This document shows positions 11,725 through 22,973 of a stretch of 64,000 bases of DNA, piece after piece. Source of the stretch: Anas platyrhynchos (taxonomy: Eukaryota; Chordata; Aves; Anseriformes; Anatidae). How positions within the stretch are numbered: the stretch's first letter is position 1; each line of letters opens with the position of its first letter. A program made the translations under genes and the position numbers. The notes under the pieces were generated by a model, which worked only from the letters and a program-made list of their open reading frames with translations, did not search any database and had not been told where the DNA came from. The stretch covers positions 7,065,501-7,129,500 of the forward strand of contig NC_092602.1 of NCBI RefSeq assembly GCF_047663525.1, written 5' to 3'.

Positions 11725-12740
11725 CAGTGTGCCGCTGCCTCAATTACCCCGGGGGAATGCGGCCAGCGGGGGTGGGCTGGGGGGCTCCTGGGGTGCGTTT
11801 TTCTTCTCCCCTCCCCGTTGCCTTTATTTGTTCCTTTACTTTCAAACGAAACGGGGAGCGGGAGGGGGGGAGAGGCAGCGCCTGGCAGCGCCTCGCGCCC
11901 CCTCCAAGCCCCCCTCGCCCTTCTCTTGAGTCCGGAGAGGTCCCGGGGGGTCCTGGAGAGGTCTCCGGGGGTCCCCGGGGGGTGCCCAGGAAGGTTCCGA
12001 GTGGACCCCGGGCGGGTTCTAGGGAGTCCCGGTGTGGTTCCGGGGAGGATCCCGGGGGTGTCCGGGGGGGTTCTTCGGGAAGATTCGGCCAGCCCCGTGG
12101 AGGGGGGGTGGGTTACGGGAGGCTCCGCCAAGCCGTGGGAACGGGAGTGCGCGGGGCGCACAAGCTCCGCACCCCCCATCTGGCACCTCCACGCGTGCCC
12201 GTGGCCACGCGTGCCCCCACGCCCTCCCGGTGTGTCCCCCTCCCCAAAACCGTTCCCCCCCGCCGTGGAACCGGGTCCAAGCCCACCGAGGGCTGCGGCC
12301 CCCGACGGGGCGCACCGGGATCCCCCCGCGGCCCGGCTGTGCCCGTGGGGAGGGCGCGGGTGTGCGCAGGAGCGCGGGCACGCTGCCCCGGCCTGGAGGT
12401 GTGCACGCGTGGGGGTGCGTGTCCACGCGTGTGCGCGCACCTCCCGCGGGCACACGCCTTTGGGCAACCGCACCTACCTCGGGAACAAGTCCGTGGGAAC
12501 GCGGCTCTGCTGCGCGGCTCCGGGGCGCAGCGCGGGGGGGAATTGCAGGGCCCCCCCCGGGGCCGGTGTTGGGGCCGGTACCGGGGCCGTGACCCCCGGC
12601 CCCGACCCTCCCCGAGGTCTCTCCCCGGCGTGGAAATTCAGCGGCGAACCCCCCCCCGAGGGCAAACTTCGGGCGCAGCGCGCTGGGGAAGGGCGCAGCG
12701 GGCGCTCCCGTCGCCTCCTCTCGTCCTGCTCCTTCCCTCC
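11725..12740. other. CpG-rich block upstream of LHX5
   Basis: About 1 kb dense in CG dinucleotides, with a GGTCCCGGGGGGTCC-type internal repetition at 11940-12075 and a GTGCACGCGTGGG-type one at 12380-12450. It is probably part of the CpG-island complex typical of developmental regulators. Long frames (to 411 codons) overlap on both strands and are not recognised. Confidence 0.45.
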
Positions 12741-12744
12741 TTAG

Positions 12745-13265
12745 CCGGTGCCTTCTTCATTTATTTCCTTCTCTCTCCTTCTTTCTCACCTCCTCTCTTT
12801 GTTTTCCTTCGTTTCCTTCCTTCCTCGCTCGCGCTTTCTCCAGCTTTCCTTTTCGTGCCCTTTATTTTCCATCCTTTCTTTCATTCCTTCCCGTTTCTCT
12901 CTTCTTCCGTTTCCGCGCTCCCGATGGTTTTCCTGCCTCGTTTCTACCCTTATTTTATTTAATTTCTTCATTTTTTTTTCGTTCACCTCTTCCTAGCTTC
13001 TTTTACCTTTTTTCTTTCTGATTTTCTTTTTTATTATTTTTCGTTTTTCCTTCATTCCTTCCATCCGTTTTCGTTTATTTTTGTTCTTTATTTTTTCCTC
13101 ACTCTCCCGTTTTCCTTTCTCTTCTCTTTTTTTCTTGTTTCTTTTTCTCTGCTTTCGTCTGCAGATTTTTTCACTTTTCACTCTTTTTTTTTAATATTAT
13201 TATTTTCCGTTTCTTTCTCTGTTCTCTTTTTCTTTACCTTTTGTTTTATTTCTTTCTTTTCGGTG
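12745..13265. repeat. Polypyrimidine tract
   Basis: About 0.5 kb of mostly C and T on the plus strand (TTCC, TTTC and CTTT words) with occasional G in CG or TTCG. Its strand bias is opposite to that of the purine tract at 7846-8718. A further C/T-rich stretch continues at 13565-13830. Confidence 0.8.
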
Positions 13266-13379
13266 GCCTCCTCTCCGTATTTTCTCTCCTCCATCCTCTT
13301 GCCCCGAACCACACAAATCCGCCTCCTTTTCCCTCTCCCGGCGATGTCCTTAACGCTGCGGATTTGCTTTTTGGTTTTG

Positions 13380-14080
13380 TTTTGTTTTGTTTTGTTTTTT
13401 GGCTTTCCTCTGCCGCTCCCCTCGCCGGCTGCGGGGTTTCGGGGGGCGGCCGGGGGGATTCGGGGGGTCCCCAGGGGCCGGATCCCCGGGGGCAGCCGGT
13501 TCGGCACAGCCCCGCCGCACCTGCAGCTGGGGAGAAAAAACAGCGGAGAAGTGCGGCGGCCCCGTCCCGGCCTCCTCCTCCTCTTCTTCCTCTTTTTTCT
13601 CCCCTTCCTCTCCTTCCTCCCCTTTCACCGCTTTCTCCTCTTCCTCCCCTTCCTCCCCGTTTATCCCCGCATCGCGGGGCCCCCACGGCAGCTCCACAAA
13701 GCCCCGCGGGGGGCCCGCAGCGCAACTTTGCGCCCCCTCCCTTTTTCTTTCCCCCCTCCCCAAAAATCCTCTTCCCCCCTTCTCCCCCATTTCTCCTCCC
13801 CTCCCTCGTTCCTTTTACCTCCCGGCCCGGCCAAAATAAATAATACGAAATAACACTACTAATAACACCAACAGCGATCCCGTCGAGAAAACAGGTGCTG
13901 CCTTCTCCATCCCGAGCCGGGATGGGGAGCCCTCCCCCAGCATCCCTCTGGGATAAATTAAATTACAGAAAGAGGGAAATTTCAAAAAACAATGAAAAGC
14001 CCTTGCGGAGCCCCCCGGGCGGCCCCCCCAAGCCAGGTGCGTACTCACTTGGCGGCGCAGGTACAAGCCACCCTCAACAA
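13380..14080. other. GC-rich then AT-richer DNA upstream of the LHX5 promoter
   Basis: CpG-rich with C/T-rich runs to about 13830, then AT-richer (AAATAAATAATACG, TAATAACACC) to 13875 and mixed composition to 14080. No coding exon is recognised. Part of it may be proximal promoter. Confidence 0.35.
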
Positions 14081-14084
14081 TAGA

Positions 14085-14240
14085 GGCGCGTTGTTTTTTT
14101 CCCTCTGTGCCAAGCGCAGGGCTGGAGCCAATTTAGATATGCTATAAATTAAGAGGTTGCCATGGCCACCGGGATGCCATTGGCCACCGGGCGGCCGACG
14201 CGGGCCCCCACGTCACCAAATCTGAATAAGGATGCGCGAA
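14085..14240 (+). promoter_or_regulatory. Candidate LHX5 core promoter
   Basis: A TATA-like element (TATAAAT, 14143-14149) lies in an AT-rich patch. A CCAAT box (14128-14132) lies just before it and an inverted CCAAT (ATTGG, 14179-14183) follows. Transcription from this TATA box would start near 14,170 and give a 5' leader of ~550 nt that includes a long T run (about 14459-14485). The position upstream of the ATG fits; use of this site is inferred, not shown. Confidence 0.4.
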
Positions 14241-14726
14241 TTAACTAAGGCGGGGGACAAAGCTGGCCATGGGGACAGCATGAGAGTGGCGGCGCGGCGG
14301 CGGCGGAGCACAGCGAGGCACCGGGGCTGCCGGCTGCAGGGGGGGCGTTCATGCACCCCTCCTGCCCTGCCCGCTGCCGCACAGCCCCCCAGCACGACGG
14401 AGGGGCCGGGGGCGTCCCTTCGGGCTTTTTCGGGGCCGTTTTGGATTTTTGGGGGGGGTCTTTTTTTTTTTTTTTTTTTTTTTTTCTTCTTTGGGCTTTT
14501 GGGTTTTGTGTTTTTATTTTTTCCATCCCCGCCGGAGAGAAGAGGGGGAAGAACTTGACAGCTCCGCTCCCCTCCTTTAATTTTTGAGATTTTTTTTTTT
14601 CCTGGTGTGTTCTTATTTTTTATTTTTTTTATTATTAATTTTTTTTCCCGACGGGTGAATTTTTGCGAGACCTCGCTCGGGGCTCTGACTTCTCGGTGGC
14701 GAGGCTCCTTTCCCCCGGCGGAGGTG

Positions 14727-14917
14727 ATGATGGTGCATTGTGCGGGCTGCGAGAGGCCGATCCTGGACCGCTTTCTGCTCAACGTCTTGGACAGGGCATG
14801 GCACATCAAATGCGTCCAGTGCTGCGAGTGCAAGTGCAACCTGACCGAGAAATGCTTCTCCAGGGAAGGCAAACTCTACTGCAAAAATGACTTTTTCAGG
14901 TGAGTGGCACCCCCCCC

Positions 14918-14950
<33 letters not shown>

Positions 14951-17900
14951 ATACTCCACACCGAGGGGATGCGGTGCCGCCGCCGCTCCCAGCCCGGCGG
15001 GGAAGAGGAGAGGGGCTGGGGGGGCTCCCCAAGGGATGAGGAGGACTCCCCGAAGGATGGGGGGGCTCCTCAAGAGATGGGGGGCCTCCCCCTGAGAGCT
15101 GGGGGTCTCCCACCGGGATGTGGGGGGGTCTCCCCTCGAGATCTGGGGGTCTCCCCCCATCCCCATCCTTCCCTCCCGGGAGCTGGGGGGCTCCCCTCGA
15201 CAGCTGGGGGGCTCCTCCTGGGTTCTGGGGGTCTCCCCAGGGATTTGGGGCTCTCTTCCCGGGTTCTGGGGGGGCTCCCCCCGGGATCTGGGGGGCTCCC
15301 CCCACCCCCGTCCGTCCCTCCCGGGGCTCCAGCCCGCGGTGCCCGGGCAGGGCGCGGCGAAGATGGGGCCAGGGGCTGCGCTGCAGCCCGAGGTTGGGGG
15401 GGGGCTGTGCTTTATCCTCCCCCCCCCCAGCTCCTTGTGTGACCTTGCCTCCAAAAGCAGCCGGGCCCGCGGCCCTCTCCGCCGACCCCCCCACCCCCCA
15501 AAAAAAAAAAAAAAAAAAGACACAAAAAAACCCACCCCGGGGCCCCGCCGAAGCCGGTGCCAAAATCTCGCCTTTTGCCACCAAAACGCTGCGGGCGGCG
15601 CTTCCCCGCCGGGCCGCTCCTTGGCCCCCCTATTTCCTCCCGGCCCCGGGGCCCCCCCCCCCGCTCCGCCGCTCCTTAAATGCCCCTAATGACTCCGATA
15701 AGGTGCCGGGGAGGAAATTAGGGGCCGGGATGGGAAGGGGAAAATGACTTACGACCCGTAATGCTTTCACTACATCAACGTCACGGGCAGCAGCGCGGGC
15801 AGCAGAAGTTGTGCCGAGGCCAGAAGGAGAAAAGAGGGGACCCCCCCGGACACCCCCAGCCCCATTCCCCCCCCCCCCGGCCTGGCAGCCCCCGGCTCCC
15901 CCGGGCCTGGCAGCCACAGCCACAGCCACCGTGTGCGGCTTTTGGTTTTCTCCTTTTTGTTTTCTTTCTTTTTCTTTTTATTTTTTTCCTCGAGGAAATC
16001 GTTTTCTGCATTTTTTTCGTTTCCCGGGAAAAAAAAAAATAAATAAATAAAAATTAAGATAAATAAAAGGAATAAAAAGGGGAAAAATAAAAATAAAATA
16101 CAACATCGGCCGGGGAAAAGCGCTGCGCGCAGGGGAAGGAAGCCGGAGCTGTGCGAAGCGGCGGCTCCGAGCTGGAAAAATTAAAATAAAATACAACGGG
16201 GGGGTGGAAGGGGGGTGCAGGATGGTCCCGAGCTCCCGACCCCGGGGTCCTTTCGGGCCCCGCCGCCGCCCCCCGGTTTGCTCCCGGTGCTCCCCGCTAC
16301 CCGGAGCGCCCGGCCCGGTGCCCTCCGGCCGCGATGTGCGGGGATGGGGGGGGGACACGAAATCCCCCCCTGCTGGGCTGGGAGGAGCGACCCCCCCTTC
16401 ACCCCCTACCCTTTTGGAGAGGGGGCGACCCCCATGTCCTCTAGGAGAGGACCCCAAACCCGAGCTCCCCGGGGAAATGGGGTTGTGGGGTACGAAGCAT
16501 TTCCATGCCGTGCCGTGTGCGTTCCCCAAAATCGTGCCTCTCACCTCTCTTTTTCTTTTTTAATCTCCCCCCCCCCCCCCCAGGAGGTTTGGTACCAAAT
16601 GCGCCGGCTGCTCCCAAGGCATCTCCCCCAGCGACCTGGTCCGGAAAGCGCGGAACAAAGTGTTCCACCTGAACTGTTTCACCTGCATGGTCTGCAACAA
16701 GCAGCTCTCCACGGGCGAGGAACTCTATATCATAGACGAGAACAAATTTGTTTGCAAAGAGGATTATTTGAACTCCCCCACCCTGAAGGAAGGCAGCCTC
16801 AACTCAGGTACGCGCCGCGTGGCCTCGGGGACACCGAGGGGGACGCATCCCACACCAGTGCCCACCCTGGTGCCGGGGTTTTTCTTTCTGGCCCCGCGTT
16901 CCCCCCGTGGAGCAGGGTTGGGATGGGGGCCAGACGCCTTCTAAGCCCCCATCGCTCCCCACGGATGCTCGTGGTGCCCCCCCATGCACGCCCACCTCCC
17001 CGCTTTACACCAAGCCCCCCCCCAACACCCCACCGCGAGTGTGCCCGGTGCCCCCCGCGCCGCGGGCCTGATCCTTCGCCTCCTTTCACCCAGAGGCAAA
17101 GCTCCCATTTGACTTCCTTGGAAGCTGTCTCTGCGGCAGGACGGCAGGATCAGGCCCGCTCGTGCTGTCCCAGCAATGCCAGCCGCCCGTGCTCACCCCC
17201 TTCCGTGGGCTCTCTCTCCGTCCAGCACCCGGGGCCGGATCCTGCCACGCCAGTCAGTGGGGCCGCTGCTGCGAGCGAGGCGAGTAGAGCTTGGCCTGGG
17301 GGGGTGCTGGCATCAGGGACCCCGGGGGGGGCAGTGAGGGGGCGGCTGGGGGGGGAGGGGTGTGAGCCAGGCTCAAGGCAGTGACTGGACCCCCCCCAAA
17401 ATCCCCCCCCGACCCTCGCATTTCTCCCAGCGGCGCATCCCCGGTGCGAGCGGCACGGTGGGGGGGGAGAGGGGGAGCGCCGGGGGCTGTGGTGTGCTCG
17501 GGAGGGGGCCGCCCCCTCCCCAAAAAGCCCCCCCCCCCCCGGCTGCTGAACCCCCAAGCAATTTGTGGGGGGGGAGCTTTATAGGGTCACCAGCTCAGAT
17601 GCCGGCGTGCGGGGCCGGGCCGGGCGATGCTTGCCACGAGCTCCGTGCGTTGTTTAGGGAGGGGGGCAAAGGCGATCCGCACCCCCAGCACCCCCAAAAA
17701 TCCCCCTCCCCATTTCCTGCAAGCATCCGGGCTCGGTGGGAAGGGGAGGGCAGAGGAGAAGGGGGTCGCTCTCTCTCCTAAGCCATCCGCCCCCCCCCCC
17801 CCCTTTCCTCTCTGGGTCTCCTTTACAGTGTCCTCATGTACAGACAGGAGTTTGTCCCCGGATCTCCAGGACCCCATGCAGGACGACCCCAAGGAGACGG

Positions 17901-20387
17901 ACAACTCCACCTCATCGGACAAGGAGACCACCAACAACGAGAACGAGGAGCAGAACTCGGGCACCAAGCGCCGGGGGCCCCGCACCACCATTAAGGCCAA
18001 GCAGCTGGAGACCCTCAAAGCCGCCTTCGCCGCCACCCCAAAGCCCACCCGGCACATCCGCGAGCAGCTGGCGCAGGAGACCGGCCTCAACATGAGAGTC
18101 ATCCAGGTGAGCCCCCCCCCGTGTGACGTCACGGGATGGACGGTGACGTCATCACCTCGACGGTGACGTCAGGGTGGGGGTGGTGATGTCCTCCCCCCGG
18201 GGGCTGGAGCAATTTGGGATGGGGACGGAGCGCCTGTGGGACCCGCGGTGCCGAGTGTTGGCCACCGGTGAGGGCAGAAGGCGCTGCCCCCAGGGGGGCA
18301 AAGAGAGGCCGATGGTCCCTGCCCGGCACGTCCCTGCTGCTCTTCCCCACCCCAAAAAAAAAACCATAAAAATCCCAGTGGAAATATAGGGATTAACGAG
18401 TTTAATAGGGCTAATAGGGGAGGGCGCTCCCGCCGCGCTGGTGCCGTCCTCGCTCTGCGCACAGGGCAGCGGGGTTGGTGGGGGGACGTGCGTGCCCCAC
18501 GTGTGCAGGCCCTCGGGTGCAGGAGGGGGGCAATAATTCAGCCCCCCCCCCAACCAGGAGTAGATTTGGTTCAGGTGAGGGAATACCCCAAAAGAAGGCA
18601 CCCACCTCGTCCCTTTTATCCCCATCCATCCCGGGGAAATCCCTCCCCAGGCGGTGACAACATTTTCACCCCTTTCCCCATCCACCCCTGGCTGATTTAT
18701 TTTGGAGAGGGGGTTATCCCGGAGGATTTGGGGGGGCGTGCAGGGGGGGGGGTCCTTAGGGGGTCCTGACGTTGGCCCCCCCGCCGCAGGTCTGGTTCCA
18801 GAACCGCCGGTCCAAGGAGCGCCGGATGAAGCAGCTGAGCGCGCTGGGTGCCCGCCGGCACGCCTTCTTCCGCAGCCCCCGCAGGATGCGGCCCCTGGGC
18901 GGCCGCCTCGACGAGTCCGAGATGCTCGGCTCGACGCCCTACACGTACTACGGAGGTGAGGGACCCGGGAACCCCTTCCCCATCCCTCTTCCCTTTTCCT
19001 TTCCCCCTCGCCATCCCCTTTGTCCCTCTCCTCCCTGATCCCTGTGCCGCTGCCAGGCTCAGGGTGACGGTGACGGTGGCGGTGGCGGTGGCAGCGGTGG
19101 CGGCGCGGCCCCTCTCCGGCGAACAAAGCCCCAGCTGCGGGCTTTTGTGCCCCTTTCAGGCCGCATTTGTTCCCATTACCTCCCGGGCCCGCAGCATATG
19201 GAAGGTCACCGCCGCCCCCAACGCCCCCCGACACCCCGCCGGGACGGGACGGGCAGCGGGGAGCCCCCACGGCTTTTGGGGCAACATCTCCTAATTTTGG
19301 ACAAAACGCCCCCACCACCTCCCCTACACCCCCACTGCTGCCAGGGCCCCGGTGCTGCATCTCCAGAGCTCCCCCGAGCCCAGGGGCTTTGGGGGCACCC
19401 CTTGAGGTTGGGGTCTCGAGCCCTTCCAGGCTGATAAATGGGAACATGTTCCCCATTATGTATATATGCATCATATATTTATATGTATTTATATATACAT
19501 ACATTTTATATATATATTTGTGTGTTTTATATATCCATATGTGTTAAATACATATTTTATATATTTTTTTATATATATATTCCCCCCCATATATTATCTA
19601 TTCCCCATTTATCTATTCCCCCTATCTATCTCCCCATTACATATACACACATTTCCCCCACTCCTTTTATTTATTTATATATGTGTGTATATATATAAAT
19701 ATATATAAAATATAAATATTTCTACACCTGCAAATACTTTTCCCCATTAAATAATGGGATCACGCCCACCTCACCCCAGTTACCCCAGCTCCTCGCCCTC
19801 CCCTTCCCCTATTTCCTCCCCTTCCCACCCCAAAAATGCCACGGTGTTAGGATGGGGGGGTTATCGGGGGGGGTCTTTTTACCTCCACGAGGTGCTGAGC
19901 GCCCCAAAAGCGCCGTTTTGGGGTGTGGGGGCTGTGATGGGGTCATGCCCATGGTGGTGCGGGGGGCTCGGGGTGACGGCACCGGGGGCCGGCTCCAACC
20001 TTTCCCCCCCCCATTGCAGATTACCAAGGTGACTACTACGGGCCGGGAGGCAATTATGACTTTTTCCCCCACGGGCCCCCCTCCCAGGCCCAGTCCCCGG
20101 CCGACCCCAGCTACCTTCAGAACTCAGGACCCGGCTCCACGCCCCTGGGACCCTTGGAGCCCCCCCTAAGCGGACACCACTCCTCAGAAAACCAAAGGTA
20201 CACGGATATGATCTCGCACCCCGACACCCCCAGCCCCGAGCCGGGGATGACGGGCTCGCTGCACCCCATCCCGGGGGAGGTCTTCAGCGGGGGGCCGAGC
20301 CCCCCCTTCTCCATGTCCAGCAATAGCGGCTACAGCGGGGCGCTCGCGCACCCCAACCCGGAGCTGAGCGAGGCGGCGGTGTGGTAG
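14727..20387 (+). CDS. LHX5: LIM homeobox protein 5 (five coding exons, 402 aa)
   Basis: Coding exons are 14727-14899, 16584-16807, 17829-18106, 18790-18955 and 20020-20387 (TAG at 20385-20387). All have GT/AG borders and the phases close to 402 aa, the human length. The start is the first of two adjacent ATGs (MMVHC), the family N-terminus. Domains: LIM1 about residues 5-55, LIM2 about 63-120, an acidic Ser/Asn/Glu linker, then a homeodomain about 180-239 with the helix-3 core [12 protein letters not shown]. The C-terminus ends EAAVW, as in LHX1 and LHX5. LHX5 is chosen over LHX1 because the linker reads [14 protein letters not shown] and the post-homeodomain part contains [12 protein letters not shown]. 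It is a nuclear transcription factor acting in forebrain and spinal interneuron development and binds the cofactor LDB through its LIM domains. In LIM1, CKCNLTEK resembles LHX1 more than my recollection of human LHX5 (CKTNLSEK). Identification is very secure. Confidence 0.97.
19440..19740. repeat. AT-rich TATATA-type block in LHX5 intron 4
   Basis: Dense TATATA, TATTTATA and ATATGT words in an otherwise GC-rich gene. It lies wholly inside the last intron of LHX5 (18956-20019). It looks like an expanded dinucleotide region with decay. Confidence 0.7.
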
Positions 20388-21300
20388 AGCCGGGGGGGGG
20401 ACGCGCCTCTTCCCCACCCCCCCCCCCAAAAAATCCCCACCCCACACCTCCCTCCAGCCCCCCCCGGGGCACACCGGCTGACGGACACCCCCCCTTTCCC
20501 CGAAATAAAACCACAACCCCGATGCCACGGCCGCCCTCCGATGCCAAAACGCATCCTCCCCGGCACCGCAGCCCCATCCCGATGCTGGGGGCACCCCGCT
20601 ACCTCCCCCTCCCCACACTGTGCCCCCTCTTTTATTGGGGTGGGGGCAACACAACGTGCCCCGAGACCCCCCCTTTGTGCCCCCCGCCGGCGTCGGGACC
20701 ACCACCTCTCGGACCAAAGCTGAACTCGCCTGGACACGGGTCCCACCGGTGCCGGGGGGCTGCTGTGGGGCTCCCCCCCCCCCCAGTGCTAATTAGCCTC
20801 TTTTTAATGATCCCCATCCTTCGTCCCGATATAACGGGGCCGGGGGGGGGACACGGGGAATAGCAGCCCCCCCCTCAGCCCCTCGCTTTCGTTGTTCCCC
20901 CGTTTTGTTCCCCAGGAGGAGGTGGGTTGGGACCCGCTGGGTGGTTTTTTTTTTGGTGAGGCCGCGGGGAGGGGGGGACGGGAGGCCGGGCAGGGGGCTC
21001 CCCGAGCATCCCGCTGAGCTCGGCCTCCTAAATTTTAGGGGAAGAAGGGGTGGGGGGGGAGGCGAAGAAGCGCCCGGGACCGGAAAGAGGCAGAAAAAAA
21101 TAATAAAAAATAATAAAAAAAAGGAGACAAACAAAGAAACGCGGCACAAAACCGGCGCGCGGCGCAAACGAAGGCCGAGCCTCCGCCGAGCCCAGCGCGT
21201 CCCGGCGGCCCCGCGGGTCCGAGGATGTATTATAGTTTTTGCTTCTAGTTTCTTTATTTTGTATAAAGGAGAAACAAATAAAGTATGTTTTTGTGTTTAC
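20388..21300 (+). other. LHX5: LHX5 3' untranslated region
   Basis: GC-rich DNA from the LHX5 stop to just past the AATAAA at 21277. No open coding continuity is seen. Several C runs and an AT-rich last 80 bases before the polyadenylation signal are typical of a vertebrate 3' end. Confidence 0.6.
21277..21282 (+). terminator. LHX5: LHX5 polyadenylation signal
   Basis: AATAAA is followed within 15-30 bases by a T/G-rich element (GTATGTTTTTGTG). It lies about 890 bases after the LHX5 stop codon and is the first strong hexamer with a proper downstream element. Confidence 0.7.
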
Positions 21301-22049
21301 TGATTATTTATTGTACTTGCAGTCAGCGGAGGCTCCGAGTTTTTTTCTGGTTTCGGAGGCTGGGGATGGGGTGGTGCTGGGGGAGGGGGGGGGGAGAGGA
21401 GGATGAAGGTGGGGGGAAAAAAATAGGAAAAAGGAAGGAGAATGGGAAAGAAAGATGAGAAAAGTTGTTTTCTGAAGGCACCGCGGGTTTCCTGTCCCCG
21501 CTGCCTCTCGTGGAGGCCGCTGGTGTGAGTGCCTGGCGTTGTTCGGTGTGGATAAAAAACCCCTGAGCTACCTGCTCCCGCCCCCAACCCCCTTCATCGG
21601 GGGGCTGCAAGGAGAAGCAGACACCCCCGTGCCCCCCAGCACACGAAGCGGCCCCAAACTAATATTTAAAATGCAAAATCGTGGCCGAGGTCCGGCCTCC
21701 CCCCCCTCGCCTTGCAGTAAAAAGATACAAACCGAATAAATTACCTTCCCGCGCCGGCTTCCCAGAGCCCCTCTCGCTGACCTGAATTTTAAGTCCCGCT
21801 GCTGATTTATGGCCAGCCAGCCGCTCCGCTGCCTCTTTTTATTTTTGTATTTTTATTTTTTTTCTCCCCCCGTTCAGCCAAGTGGAGGAATTTTTCCTTC
21901 TCGTGCCACCACGGGAGGGGACGCCGAGAAAAGCGCGCGGCGCACGGGGAAACTGAGGCACGAGCGCAGGCGGTGGGGACAGGAGAGGTGCGGCCCCTGC
22001 GGGTGGCACCGCGTCCCGGTGACCTCTGCCCGGCCTCGTTATGGGGATT

Positions 22050-22135
22050 AAAGCACAAGGGCGCGTGCCGCCTGCTCGTTATTATCAGCGTGCTGCTGTC
22101 ATTAGCCTTACGCTAATTATCACGCCCCAGCCGCG
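22050..22135. promoter_or_regulatory. Candidate regulatory island downstream of LHX5
   Basis: A short AT-rich island with CATTAGCC and GCTAATTATC (TAATTA at 22114-22119). It lies ~0.8 kb after the LHX5 polyadenylation signal, between LHX5 and SDSL. Confidence 0.25.
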
Positions 22136-22448
22136 TGGCCGAGGGTGGTTTGCGGGGTGCTGGGGCACCCCTGGGATTTGGGATGCTGGCGGGGGCTCCG
22201 TGCGAGGAGGTTGAGGTGGGAAAGGTGGAAAGTAATCGGGGCCGGGACCCGGGATAAAAAATGGCAGGGGGAGGGCGGGCTGACTCCCGATAATTAATAG
22301 TGCGCCTCGTAATAGGATTCTCCAGCCTTCGGTGCTCCCTGGAAACACCTTTTTACATAAGCTACTGCCCACGATGGAGCAGCAGGACTTTGATTTATGG
22401 GGTTCGGTCCTCCAGGAGGCATTGCGGGGGCTGGCCGGGCCGGGGGGA

Positions 22449-22454
22449 TTTATT
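22449..22454 (-). terminator. SDSL: Possible SDSL polyadenylation signal
   Basis: AATAAA on the minus strand lies ~520 bases beyond the SDSL stop. It is the nearest canonical hexamer I can see, but no distinctive downstream element marks it. Confidence 0.25.
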
Positions 22455-22784
22455 GGGGAAAAGGGAAAAAGGGAAAGAAGGGAGGAGAAGGCTTCAGGGC
22501 AGGCAGGCGGGCGAGGGGAAGGGGCTTCGGTGGCTGCTCCGGGGGGAGGTTGAGGAGGGTTTCGGGGCTGGAAAGGGCAAAACGGGCACTGGGGCTAAAT
22601 GGATCAACTGGTGGGAGCTGGGGGGCAGTTGGGGTTGGGGGCCCTGGTGGGAGAGAGACCCCAAATCAGGGGATGGGGGGGGAACACGGGGAATGGACAC
22701 ATGGCTGGGGACCCCCCCAATAAATCCCCGTAAGCAGCAGGTCTGCGCACGCTGTTCCCTTCTGACAGCACAGGAGGGACGGGC

Positions 22785-22870
22785 GAGGGTTGTAATAATT
22801 AATAATCATTAGAATAATAACGCATCGAGACAGTGCCAAAGTAATTAGCCAGAGCGGGAGCGCTCACTGA
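22785..22870. promoter_or_regulatory. Candidate regulatory island near the SDSL 3' end
   Basis: GTAATAATTAATAATCATTAG and GTAATTAGCC lie in about 80 bases with no coding potential. Several ATTA cores are present. The function and the target gene are unknown. Confidence 0.25.
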
Positions 22871-22973
22871 TTGAGGCTCCAGCCGTGGCGTCCTCGGGGA
22901 TGTGCCTCAGTTTCCCCACCCCACTCAGCACCTTTGGGGTGATGTGGGGAAGGGGGGGGACAACCGGGGGGGG

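Noticed and set aside
11727-12962. 411-codon plus-strand frame upstream of LHX5
   Set aside because: Overlaps open frames on the other strand, is Arg/Pro/Gly-rich from CpG content, and shows no recognisable domain or splice pattern.
16215-17384. 389-codon frame across LHX5 exon 2
   Set aside because: It reads exon 2 in the wrong frame and runs through both flanking introns.
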